NCBI GenBank assembly: GCA_000434995.1
Contig: FR895334.1
Coordinates: 1-64,000 of the forward strand
Source: Firmicutes bacterium CAG:341
Lineage (GTDB): Bacteria > Bacillota > Clostridia > Oscillospirales > Acutalibacteraceae
DNA length: 64,000 bases
Direction: 5' to 3'
In this document: positions 1 to 6,653 of the stretch, piece by piece
Position numbering within the stretch: the first letter of the stretch is position 1
How the letters are laid out: every line of letters starts with the position of its first letter
Notes under the pieces: model-generated
Told to the model about the DNA's origin: nothing
Seen by the model: only the letters and a program-made list of their open reading frames with translations
Databases searched by the model: none
Program-made: the position numbers and the translations under genes

Positions 1-61
1 CCTGCACGCAGGAAGCAAGGTAGGCAAGTATAATTCTTGCCGGAGGGTGTGGGGGAACCTT
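1..61. other. Structured non-coding segment at the left edge
   Basis: Three inverted repeats sit in 61 bases. CCTGC/GCAGG pairs at 1-12. GGCAAG (23-28) pairs with CTTGCC (36-41). An outer AAGG (17-20) can pair with CCTT (58-61). The stretch is GC-rich compared with the genes next to it and lies downstream of the leftward repressor operon. It could be an origin or packaging hairpin, a terminator region, or the end of something outside the window. No function is proven. Confidence 0.35.
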
Positions 62-87
62 ATTAGCTAATAGCAATGCATATAGCG

Positions 88-348
88 TTATTGTAATTTG
101 TCTTTATCTTTTTCTATTTCGTCTGCTATAAGCTTTGCTATTAGCTGTTGTTCGTTTTTGTAGCCTTTAATAAGTGCGTAAGCTCGTAATTTTTCAACTG
201 TTCCTTTTGGAACAACAATGTTAAGTAATTCGTGGTATTTATCAATTCCTATTTTTTCTCTACTTTTTTTAACAATAAAATATGTGAATATTCCTAATCC
301 AATCCATACAACGAGATAAGGTATTATTGTTTGTAATGTTTCATTCAT
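88..348 (-). CDS. Membrane protein with ribbon-helix-helix-like C-terminus
   Basis: 86 residues. One hydrophobic segment near residues 8-26 is followed by a basic stretch (KKSREK). From about residue 42 comes a short strand (LNIVVPKGT) and two helices, the second containing QQLIAKLIADEI. This order resembles a ribbon-helix-helix (MetJ/Arc) DNA-binding fold, here tethered to the membrane. The start overlaps the repressor gene stop by 4 bases, so the two form a leftward operon. I do not recognise a named family. It could instead be a small structural or immunity membrane protein. The RHH reading is inference from the residue pattern. Confidence 0.6.
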   Translation of the reverse strand: MNETLQTIIPYLVVWIGLGIFTYFIVKKSREKIGIDKYHELLNIVVPKGTVEKLRAYALIKGYKNEQQLIAKLIADEIEKDKDKLQ

Positions 349-572
349 TTTTTTGGTAACTCCTTATATGTATTTGTAAATCCTAAAATGTAATCAGCGG
401 ATACATTGTAAAATCTGCAAAGTGTAATTAAGTGTCTTAAAGGTAATTCTCTGTTTCCTTTTTCATATTCGCTATAATACTGTTGTGATATTCCTAATTT
501 TTCTGCAACATCAGATTGATATAAATCATTGTCAGTTCTTAAGCTGTATAGCCTTTCTTTTAATTCGTTCAT
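345..572 (-). CDS. XRE-family (Cro/C1-type HTH) repressor
   Basis: 75 residues, almost all one HTH_3 domain: LYQSDVAEKLGIS (helices 2-3), QQYYSEYEKGNREL (recognition helix and following turn), then LCRFYNVSADYILG, the usual end of these small regulators. A good AGGAGG ribosome site precedes the start. The gene is divergent from the phage structural operon, and the gap between them holds two palindromes with identical half sites (611-630 and 654-675). By analogy with temperate phages it is the likely lysogeny repressor. It lacks an oligomerisation or cleavage domain, so induction would not follow the lambda RecA-cleavage route. Confidence 0.85.
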   Translation of the reverse strand: MNELKERLYSLRTDNDLYQSDVAEKLGISQQYYSEYEKGNRELPLRHLITLCRFYNVSADYILGFTNTYKELPKK

Positions 573-610
573 TTTGTACCTCCTAAATATAATTTATCAC
601 ACACAATAAA

Positions 611-645
611 TTATGTATTGACATACATAAGAATTTGTGTATAAT
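611..645 (+). promoter_or_regulatory. Phage rightward promoter with operator O1
   Basis: TTGACA (618-623) and TATAAT (640-645) are separated by 16 bp. The -35 box is itself the centre of a perfect inverted repeat, TTATGTA (611-617) and TACATAA (624-630). A protein bound there would cover the -35. This is the promoter expected to drive the ssDNA-binding gene and the structural genes. Confidence 0.7.
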
Positions 646-653
646 TGTAATCA

Positions 654-675
654 GATACATAATATGTTATGTATC
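654..675. promoter_or_regulatory. Operator O2, perfect 9-4-9 palindrome
   Basis: GATACATAA (654-662), spacer TATG, TTATGTATC (667-675). It contains the same TACATAA/TTATGTA half sites as O1 and lies at about the predicted start of transcription, so it is a second probable repressor site. Confidence 0.65.
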
Positions 676-684
676 ACAGGAAGG

Positions 685-736
685 TCACTTGAAAAAGTGA
701 AAGCACCAAGAAGCCCCGGAGTAGTTCCACCGGGGC
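685..736 (+). other. Two tandem hairpins in the phage leader
   Basis: TCACTT-GAAA-AAGTGA (685-700, GNRA-type tetraloop) is followed by GCCCCGG (713-719) pairing with CCGGGGC (730-736). They lie in the untranslated leader between the promoter and the gene at 792. There is no following T-run, so this is not a simple terminator. An RNA control element, the single-strand origin, or the packaging hairpin are all possible. Confidence 0.5.
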
Positions 737-791
737 AATTACCTAAAGAAAAAATAATAAAAGAATTAAAAGAAAGAAAGGAAATAAGATT

Positions 792-1013
792 ATGGAAGCA
801 ATAATAAAGGGTAATTTTGTTAAAAACGATGCAATTAAGAAAAAGGACGGTACGGTTTTAAATGTGGCTATTGTGTTAGCCGGCAATGAAACCGTGCAGA
901 TTAACAATATGATGTTTGGCGCGGATGTTAAACCGCTTCAGCCGGTTGAGCTTCGTGTAAATATTAAAAATAGTCAGTATGGCTTGTATATTACACCGGT
1001 CACAAATAACTAA
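792..1013 (+). CDS. Putative phage ssDNA-binding protein (pV-like)
   Basis: 73 residues, strand-rich and without membrane segments. The pattern VLNVAIVLAGNETVQINNMMFG ... QYGLYITPV fits a small OB-fold protein, and the size and place (first gene of the rightward operon) match inovirus gene V proteins, which coat the ssDNA before assembly. An AAAGG ribosome site lies upstream of the ATG. The assignment rests mainly on size, position and strand pattern, so a different small regulator is possible. Confidence 0.55.
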   Translation: MEAIIKGNFVKNDAIKKKDGTVLNVAIVLAGNETVQINNMMFGADVKPLQPVELRVNIKNSQYGLYITPVTNN

Positions 1014-1605
1014 AATATTAGCAATCATTATGATCGCAGGTGCTTTTTTTCTTCCACAAATGAACGCTTATGCATATTCAACATCAGATGCAGAACTTGA
1101 ACCGTACCGGGACAACTCGGTTATCAACGATTTAGGCTTTGATTTACCAACATTCAAGTATAAAGTGCTTTATAAAAATAACACTTATGTGCTTGATACT
1201 GATGTTACGCAGTATTTTTATATACTCGTTAATTATGAAGACTTACAATATTGTGATGTCGGACTTGACAGCTTTTCAATGAGCAAAGGTAAATGCTGCA
1301 TCGCTGTTGTTGATGTTAATTCATCATATAGCGGTGATTATAGATATATCGATTGCTCGTCATCAGAGGACTTTGAAAAACAGCTTGAAGAACTTTATCC
1401 AAATCAAAGAATGAAGTTTGGTGACCTTGTAAGTTTTTATGTTCCCGAAAAGACAGTAATTAACGATTTCTCGAAGCTGATAAATTATCAGCAACTTGTC
1501 GATAAGCTCGATACTGTAACAACTCTTGTAATTGTTCTGTGTTTGGCTTCCGGCATAATCATTGGTTGTCATTTCCTTAAGCAATTCAGCTTTTGGAAGT
1601 GGTAA
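979..1605 (+). CDS. Secreted/membrane-anchored phage protein of unknown function
   Basis: 208 residues. The N-terminus has a basic region, a hydrophobic core (LAIIMIAGAFFLP) and a likely signal-peptidase site after NAYA. A soluble ectodomain follows, and a C-terminal transmembrane segment (about 183-202) leads to a short FWKW tail. This is the topology of filamentous-phage virion tip or coat precursors. It overlaps the previous gene by 35 bases and has no clear ribosome site of its own, suggesting translational coupling. An in-frame ATG at 1030 would cut into the signal peptide, so the 979 start is preferred. I do not recognise the family. Confidence 0.65.
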   Translation: MACILHRSQITKILAIIMIAGAFFLPQMNAYAYSTSDAELEPYRDNSVINDLGFDLPTFKYKVLYKNNTYVLDTDVTQYFYILVNYEDLQYCDVGLDSFSMSKGKCCIAVVDVNSSYSGDYRYIDCSSSEDFEKQLEELYPNQRMKFGDLVSFYVPEKTVINDFSKLINYQQLVDKLDTVTTLVIVLCLASGIIIGCHFLKQFSFWKW

Positions 1606-1685
1606 TATTTCCAAGGGTTAGGGTCAATAGTTATCTCGCTGGTCTGCTCTGTGAGTAGGGCATGGAAATAATAAGGTGAATAAGT

Positions 1686-1808
1686 ATGAATTTAAACGGT
1701 GGGGTTGAGATTTTAACCCTTGGTATTGCAGGCGGCTTTTTAATAAGCTTTTTGTTATCAATATTTGGCTATGTTATTTATGAAGTATTTAAGATAATGA
1801 GGAAGTGA
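1686..1808 (+). CDS. 40-residue single-pass membrane protein (pVII/pIX-like)
   Basis: Too short for most gene finders. An ATG preceded by AAGGTG opens a 40-codon frame: a short polar head (MNLNGGVE), about 23 hydrophobic residues and a basic tail ending KIMRK. This size and charge layout is that of the pVII/pIX tip proteins of filamentous phages. The next gene starts 4 bases after its stop, and the GAGGAAGTG at its end serves as the ribosome site for that gene. Function is inferred from size and context only. Confidence 0.6.
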   Translation: MNLNGGVEILTLGIAGGFLISFLLSIFGYVIYEVFKIMRK

Positions 1809-1812
1809 TAAA

Positions 1813-2091
1813 ATGCTTGATTTCATAATTGCTGATGCGCAGGAGTTATCAGAAATTTCTAAAGTTATGTCCGAATCGTTTACAACGATATTAAATGATT
1901 TTAAAGATATAATGCTATATGTAATCAAGTATGCAGTACCTATTATGGGATTATTACTTGCTATGACAATCGGAATTAAAGCTTATAAGCATATAACCGG
2001 TGTTGATGATGAACTTGATGCCGCTAACGCTAATACGGATGAGTTTCTTGATGAATATTATGATTGGCTTGATTCTCATCCTGATTATTAA
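1813..2091 (+). CDS. Small membrane protein, probable minor coat protein
   Basis: 92 residues: an amphipathic acidic N-terminal half, one transmembrane segment (about 39-56, VPIMGLLLAMTIGIKAYKH) and an acidic, Asp/Glu-rich C-tail. There is no signal peptide. It lies directly before the major coat gene in the structural block. A GIKAYKH stretch after the membrane segment recalls the GIK(L/F)FKKF end of pVIII-type coats, but the charged tail is different. It is probably a virion or assembly membrane protein of unassigned role. Confidence 0.6.
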   Translation: MLDFIIADAQELSEISKVMSESFTTILNDFKDIMLYVIKYAVPIMGLLLAMTIGIKAYKHITGVDDELDAANANTDEFLDEYYDWLDSHPDY

Positions 2092-2113
2092 ACTAAATAA
2101 GGGGGTGAAAACA

Positions 2114-2392
2114 ATGAAGATTAAAGAAAAGCTTAAGGCACACGCTTCAAAAATTGCAGCTGCTATAACAGGTGGTGCAGTAATGATTGCCGGAGCTGTT
2201 CCGGCTCTTGCCGCTGACGGTTCAAACCTTACCGAAGACTTTAAAACAGCACTTTCAACTGCATTTTCAACAGTTAAGTCTGATGCCGTTAGCCTTATGA
2301 CTCTTGCCCTTCCTGCAGCTCTTGCAATTATGGGCATTGTCATCGCAATCAAGTTGGGCATTAAATTCTTCAAGAAGTTCTCAAACGGTTAA
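2114..2392 (+). CDS. Major coat protein precursor (M13 pVIII-like)
   Basis: 92 residues. A 34-35 residue signal peptide (KIKEKLKAHASK, then a hydrophobic core, ending VPALAA) precedes a mature part of about 57 residues. That part has an amphipathic acidic N-terminus (DGSNLTEDFKTAL), a membrane segment and the basic C-terminus LGIKFFKKFSNG. M13 pVIII ends IGIKLFKKF, and the order acidic head, membrane helix, lysine tail for DNA contact is identical. The start is the ATG at 2114, behind a GGGGGTG ribosome site. Reading further upstream would overlap the previous gene and bury the signal peptide. A strong terminator follows directly, as after gene VIII in Ff phages. Confidence 0.85.
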   Translation: MKIKEKLKAHASKIAAAITGGAVMIAGAVPALAADGSNLTEDFKTALSTAFSTVKSDAVSLMTLALPAALAIMGIVIAIKLGIKFFKKFSNG

Positions 2393-2420
2393 TGTTAAGA
2401 ACAGTGATTTCATCTATAAT

Positions 2421-2455
2421 ACGGTCAGAATACAGTATTCTGACTGTATTTTTTT
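2421..2455 (+). terminator. Strong intrinsic terminator after the major coat gene
   Basis: GTCAGAATA (2424-2432), loop CAG, TATTCTGAC (2436-2444). Three more pairs extend it outward (2421-2423 with 2445-2447, one G-U), and a run of seven T follows (2449-2455). It limits read-through from the highly expressed coat gene into the tip-protein genes. Confidence 0.9.
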
Positions 2456-2464
2456 AAGGTAAAA

Positions 2465-2653
2465 ATGTATTACAAAATGCGGAAATGTGCGATTACCGGG
2501 AACGCTTGCTATTGCCCTAATTGGTTGTCCCCTGAAGAGTTTAGGGGTGCCTTTCTGTTTGAACGAGCGAAAAGCGAAGTGAGTTGTAGCCGGCGGGGTT
2601 TGACGAATGAGTTACCTTTACTATTCCGTCACAAGTGTAAGAAATCTATATGA
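2465..2653 (+). CDS. Possible small cysteine-rich protein; may be non-coding
   Basis: A 62-codon frame begins just after the coat terminator with a modest AAGG ribosome site. The product has five cysteines (C8, C15, C17, C41, C57) and many basic residues, no membrane segment and no family I know. The same DNA contains a CCCCT/AGGGG hairpin (2529-2547) and a GC-rich stretch near 2590-2600, so it could equally be a structured non-coding segment such as an origin. Confidence 0.35.
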   Translation: MYYKMRKCAITGNACYCPNWLSPEEFRGAFLFERAKSEVSCSRRGLTNELPLLFRHKCKKSI

Positions 2654-2665
2654 AAGGGTGATTAG

Positions 2666-2815
2666 ATGACTTCAGAGTTTACAGAGATTATAAGTTTAAG
2701 AGTAGATGATAAGCTACTTTACCAAATTAAAAACAATCTGCGTACCGGTGAAAACTTAAGCGACTTTATCAGAAAAGCAGTGCGTAGTTATTTGGCTATT
2801 GTTCAAACGGAGTAG
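2666..2815 (+). CDS. Ribbon-helix-helix protein, 49 residues
   Basis: An ATG behind AAAGGGTGATTAG opens a 49-codon frame. It has a strand (ISLRVDDKLL), helix (YQIKNNLRTGE) and helix (NLSDFIRKAVRSYLAI), a textbook CopG/Arc-type ribbon-helix-helix whose strand residues would contact DNA. It ends 11 bases before the large minor-coat gene and shares the same GGGTGATTAG start context. It is a likely phage transcription or copy-control regulator. Confidence 0.75.
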   Translation: MTSEFTEIISLRVDDKLLYQIKNNLRTGENLSDFIRKAVRSYLAIVQTE

Positions 2816-2826
2816 GGGGTGATTAG

Positions 2827-4599
2827 ATGACTGAAAGATTATTTGAACTTCGGCAAAGTAATAAGCTTGCCGCTAAAATTCTTGTAGCGTTTTTTGTAAT
2901 TGCGCTTGCAATGGTAATGGCATTTGCTCCGCCGGTAGAAACGGTAGCACTAGCAAATGAAGTTAATCAAGTATGTGAAGCTGTCGGGGTGGTAGCCGGT
3001 ATGCTTTTTGGTTCAGCAACTTTTTCTGCAATGTGGGCAACTGCAGGTGTTACTTTAACTATTGCTTTGTGTTCTGATATCGCCGCAGCTCTTATTTGTT
3101 TTCTTGTTGCTATGGGTGTTGGTATGACTGTTGCTACTATGATTACACATATTACTTCAGAAAAATCATTAGATTTGTTAGATGTAAGTTTTTGGAAAGA
3201 CTTACAAGCATCTTGGAATCGAGCAAAACAAAAAGTAGTCTGCAGTGCTGCGGTTTTTCAAATGATATGTGCAAAGATAAAGCAAGCATTAGGAATTGAC
3301 GGAACTGCGCCTGAACCGACTGCAAGTGATTATATATTTATTACATCATCTGCACCGACAATTGATGATTTGGGACTTCCTACGCTTAATTCCTGGACTC
3401 TTGAAGAGGATAAATTACCAAAGCCATTAACTGGTGTGTCATCTATTGGCAGCCTTTATTATGGTAAAAGCGGTCAGGAAGCACAAAAAACTACATATGT
3501 TAGTAATTATTATATTGGTACATATCGTGAAAGCGGTGATATATACGGAAATATTGGTCTTGTTGTTGATGATGCTACATATGCATTTACAACTGGTGTT
3601 ACACTTCAGGAGGCTTGTGGTTTTGTTTCAAAACCGATTGTAAACAAAGCAAGTAAAAGTTGTTGGTTTATTGCTTCAGAAGCCTGGCAGACAGCTATGG
3701 CAGGGGGCTATCGTTCAGCTATTGCAAAGTTAAAAATTAACAGCACCTATCTTAAAACTTATAGCGGAAATAATGGTAACTATTGTTATTACAGTGTTTC
3801 TAACGGTTATTTAGTTGCATATGTTGTTGATGATAACGGTAAAATCATTAAACCTAAAAGTGTTGAAAATTTCCTTTATTACACTTTTTACTTGGGTTAT
3901 CGTCCTGCTTTTGCGTATGGCGATTCTAAAAATAAGGATAAAACAATTCTTGATAATCACAGTAATATCAAAGATATGTCTGATGCGGATTATAAGAAAG
4001 TCACAACGGAATCATCAGACTTAAGAAAAACAAGAACCCGTAATAAAGATGTTACATATGATTCTAAAAAAGACCGAACTAAAAGTATAACCGATGCTAT
4101 TAAGAGTACCGGCAAGACTGATGTAAAAGGTAAAGTAACACTTGATTCTGTCGGCTTGTCTGAATCGACTGTAATTGATACTGTTAAGGCTTTAGATGTG
4201 TCTGATGTAATCGGTGTAGCAGGTGTAAGTGCAACTGATTTAGCTGTTACTGATACTGCAACCGGTGAAGAAACAAAGATTGATGTACCTGCAGAAGAAT
4301 CGATACCTTTTGACCTCGGCCCTAAACTTATCAAATTTTCTGCAGAGGGTATAGCTGACAAGTTTCCTTTTTGCCTGCCGAAGTTTTTGTACAATCAATT
4401 AAATATTTTAGTAGCTGATGCAAAAGATCCAAAGTTTAAAATACCATTTAAAGTTGAAAGTGCAAATTTATCCGGTGATATTGATTTAGACTTAACAATG
4501 AGCGGTAAGGCAAAGACGGTAACAAAAATAACAGATTTCTTTTTGTGTGCTGCATTACTTGTAGGTTTGGTATTTGCTACCAAAAAGCTTGAATTCTAA
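2827..4599 (+). CDS. Large membrane-anchored protein, probable adsorption/minor coat protein (pIII position)
   Basis: 590 residues. An N-terminal signal-like segment (about 17-40) is followed by two further hydrophobic stretches (about 50-72 and 76-105). A large polar ectodomain covers about 130-560, and one C-terminal membrane helix (about 567-584) ends in KKLEF. In inoviruses the gene between the coat gene and the pVI/Zot pair encodes pIII, the receptor-binding tip protein, which has this C-terminal anchor. The three N-terminal hydrophobic segments are unusual for pIII. No similarity to known receptor-binding or peptidoglycan-hydrolase motifs was recognised. Role is inferred from order, length and topology. 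Confidence 0.65.
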   Translation: MTERLFELRQSNKLAAKILVAFFVIALAMVMAFAPPVETVALANEVNQVCEAVGVVAGMLFGSATFSAMWATAGVTLTIALCSDIAAALICFLVAMGVGMTVATMITHITSEKSLDLLDVSFWKDLQASWNRAKQKVVCSAAVFQMICAKIKQALGIDGTAPEPTASDYIFITSSAPTIDDLGLPTLNSWTLEEDKLPKPLTGVSSIGSLYYGKSGQEAQKTTYVSNYYIGTYRESGDIYGNIGLVVDDATYAFTTGVTLQEACGFVSKPIVNKASKSCWFIASEAWQTAMAGGYRSAIAKLKINSTYLKTYSGNNGNYCYYSVSNGYLVAYVVDDNGKIIKPKSVENFLYYTFYLGYRPAFAYGDSKNKDKTILDNHSNIKDMSDADYKKVTTESSDLRKTRTRNKDVTYDSKKDRTKSITDAIKSTGKTDVKGKVTLDSVGLSESTVIDTVKALDVSDVIGVAGVSATDLAVTDTATGEETKIDVPAEESIPFDLGPKLIKFSAEGIADKFPFCLPKFLYNQLNILVADAKDPKFKIPFKVESANLSGDIDLDLTMSGKAKTVTKITDFFLCAALLVGLVFATKKLEF

Positions 4600-4611
4600 A
4601 GGGGTGATGAA

Positions 4612-4890
4612 ATGATAACACTTTCAATAGAATCAATTGTATCAAATGTTTGGTACTATTTGTGTAAGGGAATAGCAAGTATCTGTGATTTTATAATATC
4701 ATTCTTCCCGGATAACAAAATGGAAAATTTGGCTGTTCCGGAAGAAGTCGCAAATATATTAGGCTATGTCAATTACTATTTGCCTGTTAAACAGTTTATA
4801 GTGATTATTTCAGGTTGGTTGCTGTGTCTTATAGCATTGATGATTTACAGGCTTTTAGCAGGCTTCTTCAGACTTGTAGGGGGTGGATAA
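4612..4890 (+). CDS. pVI-like minor coat membrane protein
   Basis: 92 residues with hydrophobic segments at about 13-32 and 62-86 and the motif NILGYVNYYLPVKQFI before the last helix. It sits between the pIII-position gene and zot, the standard place of pVI (DUF2523-type) proteins, which cap the virion with pIII. GGGGTGATGAA precedes the ATG. Its GGGGG-TGG end provides the ribosome site of zot, which begins just after its stop. Confidence 0.65.
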   Translation: MITLSIESIVSNVWYYLCKGIASICDFIISFFPDNKMENLAVPEEVANILGYVNYYLPVKQFIVIISGWLLCLIALMIYRLLAGFFRLVGGG

Positions 4891-4891
4891 T

Positions 4892-5602
4892 ATGATTTAT
4901 CTGTATTCAGGTGTTCCCGGCTCCGGCAAGAGTTATCACGCTACTATGGATATAAGGGAATTTGCCATAGAAAAGAAATTATATGTTATTACAAATTTGC
5001 CTGTAGATTATGATTTGTTGTGTAAGCATAGCTCTGTGAAGCCCTCAGAAGCTCGTGAGCGTGTTTTTATTAAAGACAATGAAGAAATAACCGTTGACTT
5101 CCTCAAGGAATTTTCAAGGGAACATTTAAAGCGTGGAAAAGAAAATCAATGCTTGTTGGTCTTCGATGAAGCCGGTGATAAGTTCAATGCAAGAGACTTC
5201 AGCGCTTCAGACAGAATGGAATTTGTTAAGTTCTTCAGAGTTCACCGGCATTACGGTTATAAGGTTCTTTTGGTTTGCCAACATGATAGATACCTGGATA
5301 GACAAGTCAGAGGATGCATTCAAACCGAAATTGAGCATAGGAGCTTTAAATACTATAAAACCTTTGGATTTTTGCTTTATATGCTGTTTGGCGGTCTTTT
5401 TCAGACAATTTCTTATAACTATCCTATTATCAGTCAAGGTAGGAAAGCAGCGCGTACAGGCTCTAAAATCATAAGATTAAGAAAAAAGTATGCAAATATA
5501 TATAACACTTTTCAATGCTTCGATGATGATTTAAACGCACTTTCACCGGGTGGCTCCGGGGTGGCGGTGTTTTCAGCCGCCGGGGTCCTGGAGACACCCT
5601 AA
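4892..5602 (+). CDS. zot: Zot-type assembly ATPase (filamentous phage pI)
   Basis: 236 residues. The Walker A is GVPGSGKSYHA at the very N-terminus and the Walker B is LLVFDEAGD (about 90-98), followed by FRVHRHYGYKVLLVCQH, typical of the Zonular occludens toxin/pI family that drives filamentous-phage extrusion at the inner membrane. A membrane segment follows at about 150-170. The ATG at 4892 lies 5 bases after AGGGGGTGG. An in-frame GTG at 4883 lies inside that ribosome site and is rejected. The C-terminal 20 residues (PGGSGVAVFSAAG) are encoded by an extreme GC-rich inverted repeat, so the tail may be dictated by DNA structure. Confidence 0.9.
   Translation: MIYLYSGVPGSGKSYHATMDIREFAIEKKLYVITNLPVDYDLLCKHSSVKPSEARERVFIKDNEEITVDFLKEFSREHLKRGKENQCLLVFDEAGDKFNARDFSASDRMEFVKFFRVHRHYGYKVLLVCQHDRYLDRQVRGCIQTEIEHRSFKYYKTFGFLLYMLFGGLFQTISYNYPIISQGRKAARTGSKIIRLRKKYANIYNTFQCFDDDLNALSPGGSGVAVFSAAGVLETP
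5548..5599. repeat. GC-rich 52-nt nested inverted repeat across the end of zot
   Basis: Outer arms 5548-5557 (GGGTGGCTCC) and 5590-5599 (GGAGACACCC) pair at 9 of 10 positions. Inner arms GGCGG (5563-5567) and CCGCC (5577-5581) enclose a 9-nt loop. The motif CCGGGG occurs on both flanks of the inner stem. It lies inside an otherwise AT-rich element, between zot and rep. No T-run follows at once, so a packaging signal or replication-origin hairpin is at least as likely as a terminator. Confidence 0.65.
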
Positions 5603-5731
5603 AAAATGCATTTAGATTATAATAGTACATTTTAAGTTATATATTATTAAACTTGGCTAATCCTCATTTAAGAACCAAATTAAACTAAACCGGGCAATGC
5701 ATTATTCAATTTAGAACTGAGGGAAAAACCT

Positions 5732-6508
5732 ATGACTAAATTTGCTTACAAGCGACGAGATATAAAAATTATAGTCAGCGGTGATATTGTTGAGCTAATT
5801 CAATATAGAGTACCTGTTAATTGTGAAAAAAGAGATTATGAAATTGTTAAGGGTTCAAAAAACGATTTAGATAAAAAAGAAGAAAACTTACAAAGAGCGC
5901 GCTCAAATATTCGCCGCTATATATGGCAGAATGTTACACCGTATTCAAAATTTATTACTCTTACATACAAAGATACCGTGCTTGATTATGAAACGCTTCT
6001 ATATGACATGAAGCAGTTTTTCAAAAATTTAGGCAGGGCAGGGTATTGCAACAAAAATTATTTATGGATAATGGAACATCAGACAGAAAGAGGAAAAAAA
6101 GAAGGTAATGCAGGCTCGCTACATTCACACTGCATATTGTTTGATGATGAATATATTCCTTTTGATGCCATAAATAAAGCCTGGGGTAAGGGTAATACCG
6201 ATATTCATAAGCTTAATGATATTAACAATGTAGGCGCTTATGTATCAAAATATCTTACAAAAGAAACCTATTCAGAGTTTAACCGGCATAGCTATCATAT
6301 AAGCAGGGGACTTCAAAAACCGACTGAATACTGTCATGATGGCTATGTAACTGATGTTGAATTTGGAAAAGAAATTCTTGATCAGGTAGACTGGTATCAT
6401 ATGCATACCACAAATTATGAATACGATACAAGTAACGGTAAATTTCAAAATTCAATTATTTACAAGCAAGGGAGATTAAGAAATGGCAGATATTTGCAAG
6501 AACTGTAA
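5732..6508 (+). CDS. rep: HUH rolling-circle replication initiator
   Basis: 258 residues. The three motifs of HUH Rep endonucleases are in order: FITLTYKD (motif 1, about 73-80), LHSHCILF (motif 2 with the metal-binding H-x-H, about 128-135) and NVGAYVSKYLTKE (motif 3 with catalytic Tyr and Lys, about 169-181). Such proteins nick the double-strand origin and start rolling-circle synthesis of the single-stranded genome. The layout is like the Rep proteins of small ssDNA phages. A gap of 129 bases separates it from zot, and AGGGA precedes the ATG. The origin it would cut is not identified. Confidence 0.85.
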   Translation: MTKFAYKRRDIKIIVSGDIVELIQYRVPVNCEKRDYEIVKGSKNDLDKKEENLQRARSNIRRYIWQNVTPYSKFITLTYKDTVLDYETLLYDMKQFFKNLGRAGYCNKNYLWIMEHQTERGKKEGNAGSLHSHCILFDDEYIPFDAINKAWGKGNTDIHKLNDINNVGAYVSKYLTKETYSEFNRHSYHISRGLQKPTEYCHDGYVTDVEFGKEILDQVDWYHMHTTNYEYDTSNGKFQNSIIYKQGRLRNGRYLQEL

Positions 6509-6653
6509 ATTTAAAAGCTATATATCAATTTATTGCCCGGCAAGGATTTGTGACATTATGTTTGATAGTATCACGCAGGCAGTAATTGACTGTGACCATT
6601 TTGTAAAGGATGATAATCTTGTTAGTCGAAAAAGTGGATATACAAAGAATTAA
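6483..6653 (+). CDS. Small four-cysteine protein overlapping rep
   Basis: 56 residues starting inside the last 26 bases of rep in another frame. It has CKNC (residues 5-8) and YCPARIC (17-23), which fit a compact zinc-binding knuckle, followed by an acidic patch. GGGAGATTAAGAA lies upstream of the ATG as a ribosome site. Its end overlaps the next small gene. It is probably a phage accessory protein; no named family recognised. Confidence 0.6.
   Translation: MADICKNCKFKSYISIYCPARICDIMFDSITQAVIDCDHFVKDDNLVSRKSGYTKN

Noticed and set aside
2000..2113. Longer start of the major coat gene
   Set aside because: It overlaps the previous gene, lacks a ribosome site, and would bury the clear signal peptide that begins at 2114.
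3990..4394. Reverse-strand 134-codon open frame inside the pIII-position gene
   Set aside because: Lies wholly within a well-supported gene, has no ribosome site, and reads as low-complexity Ser/Val shadow sequence.
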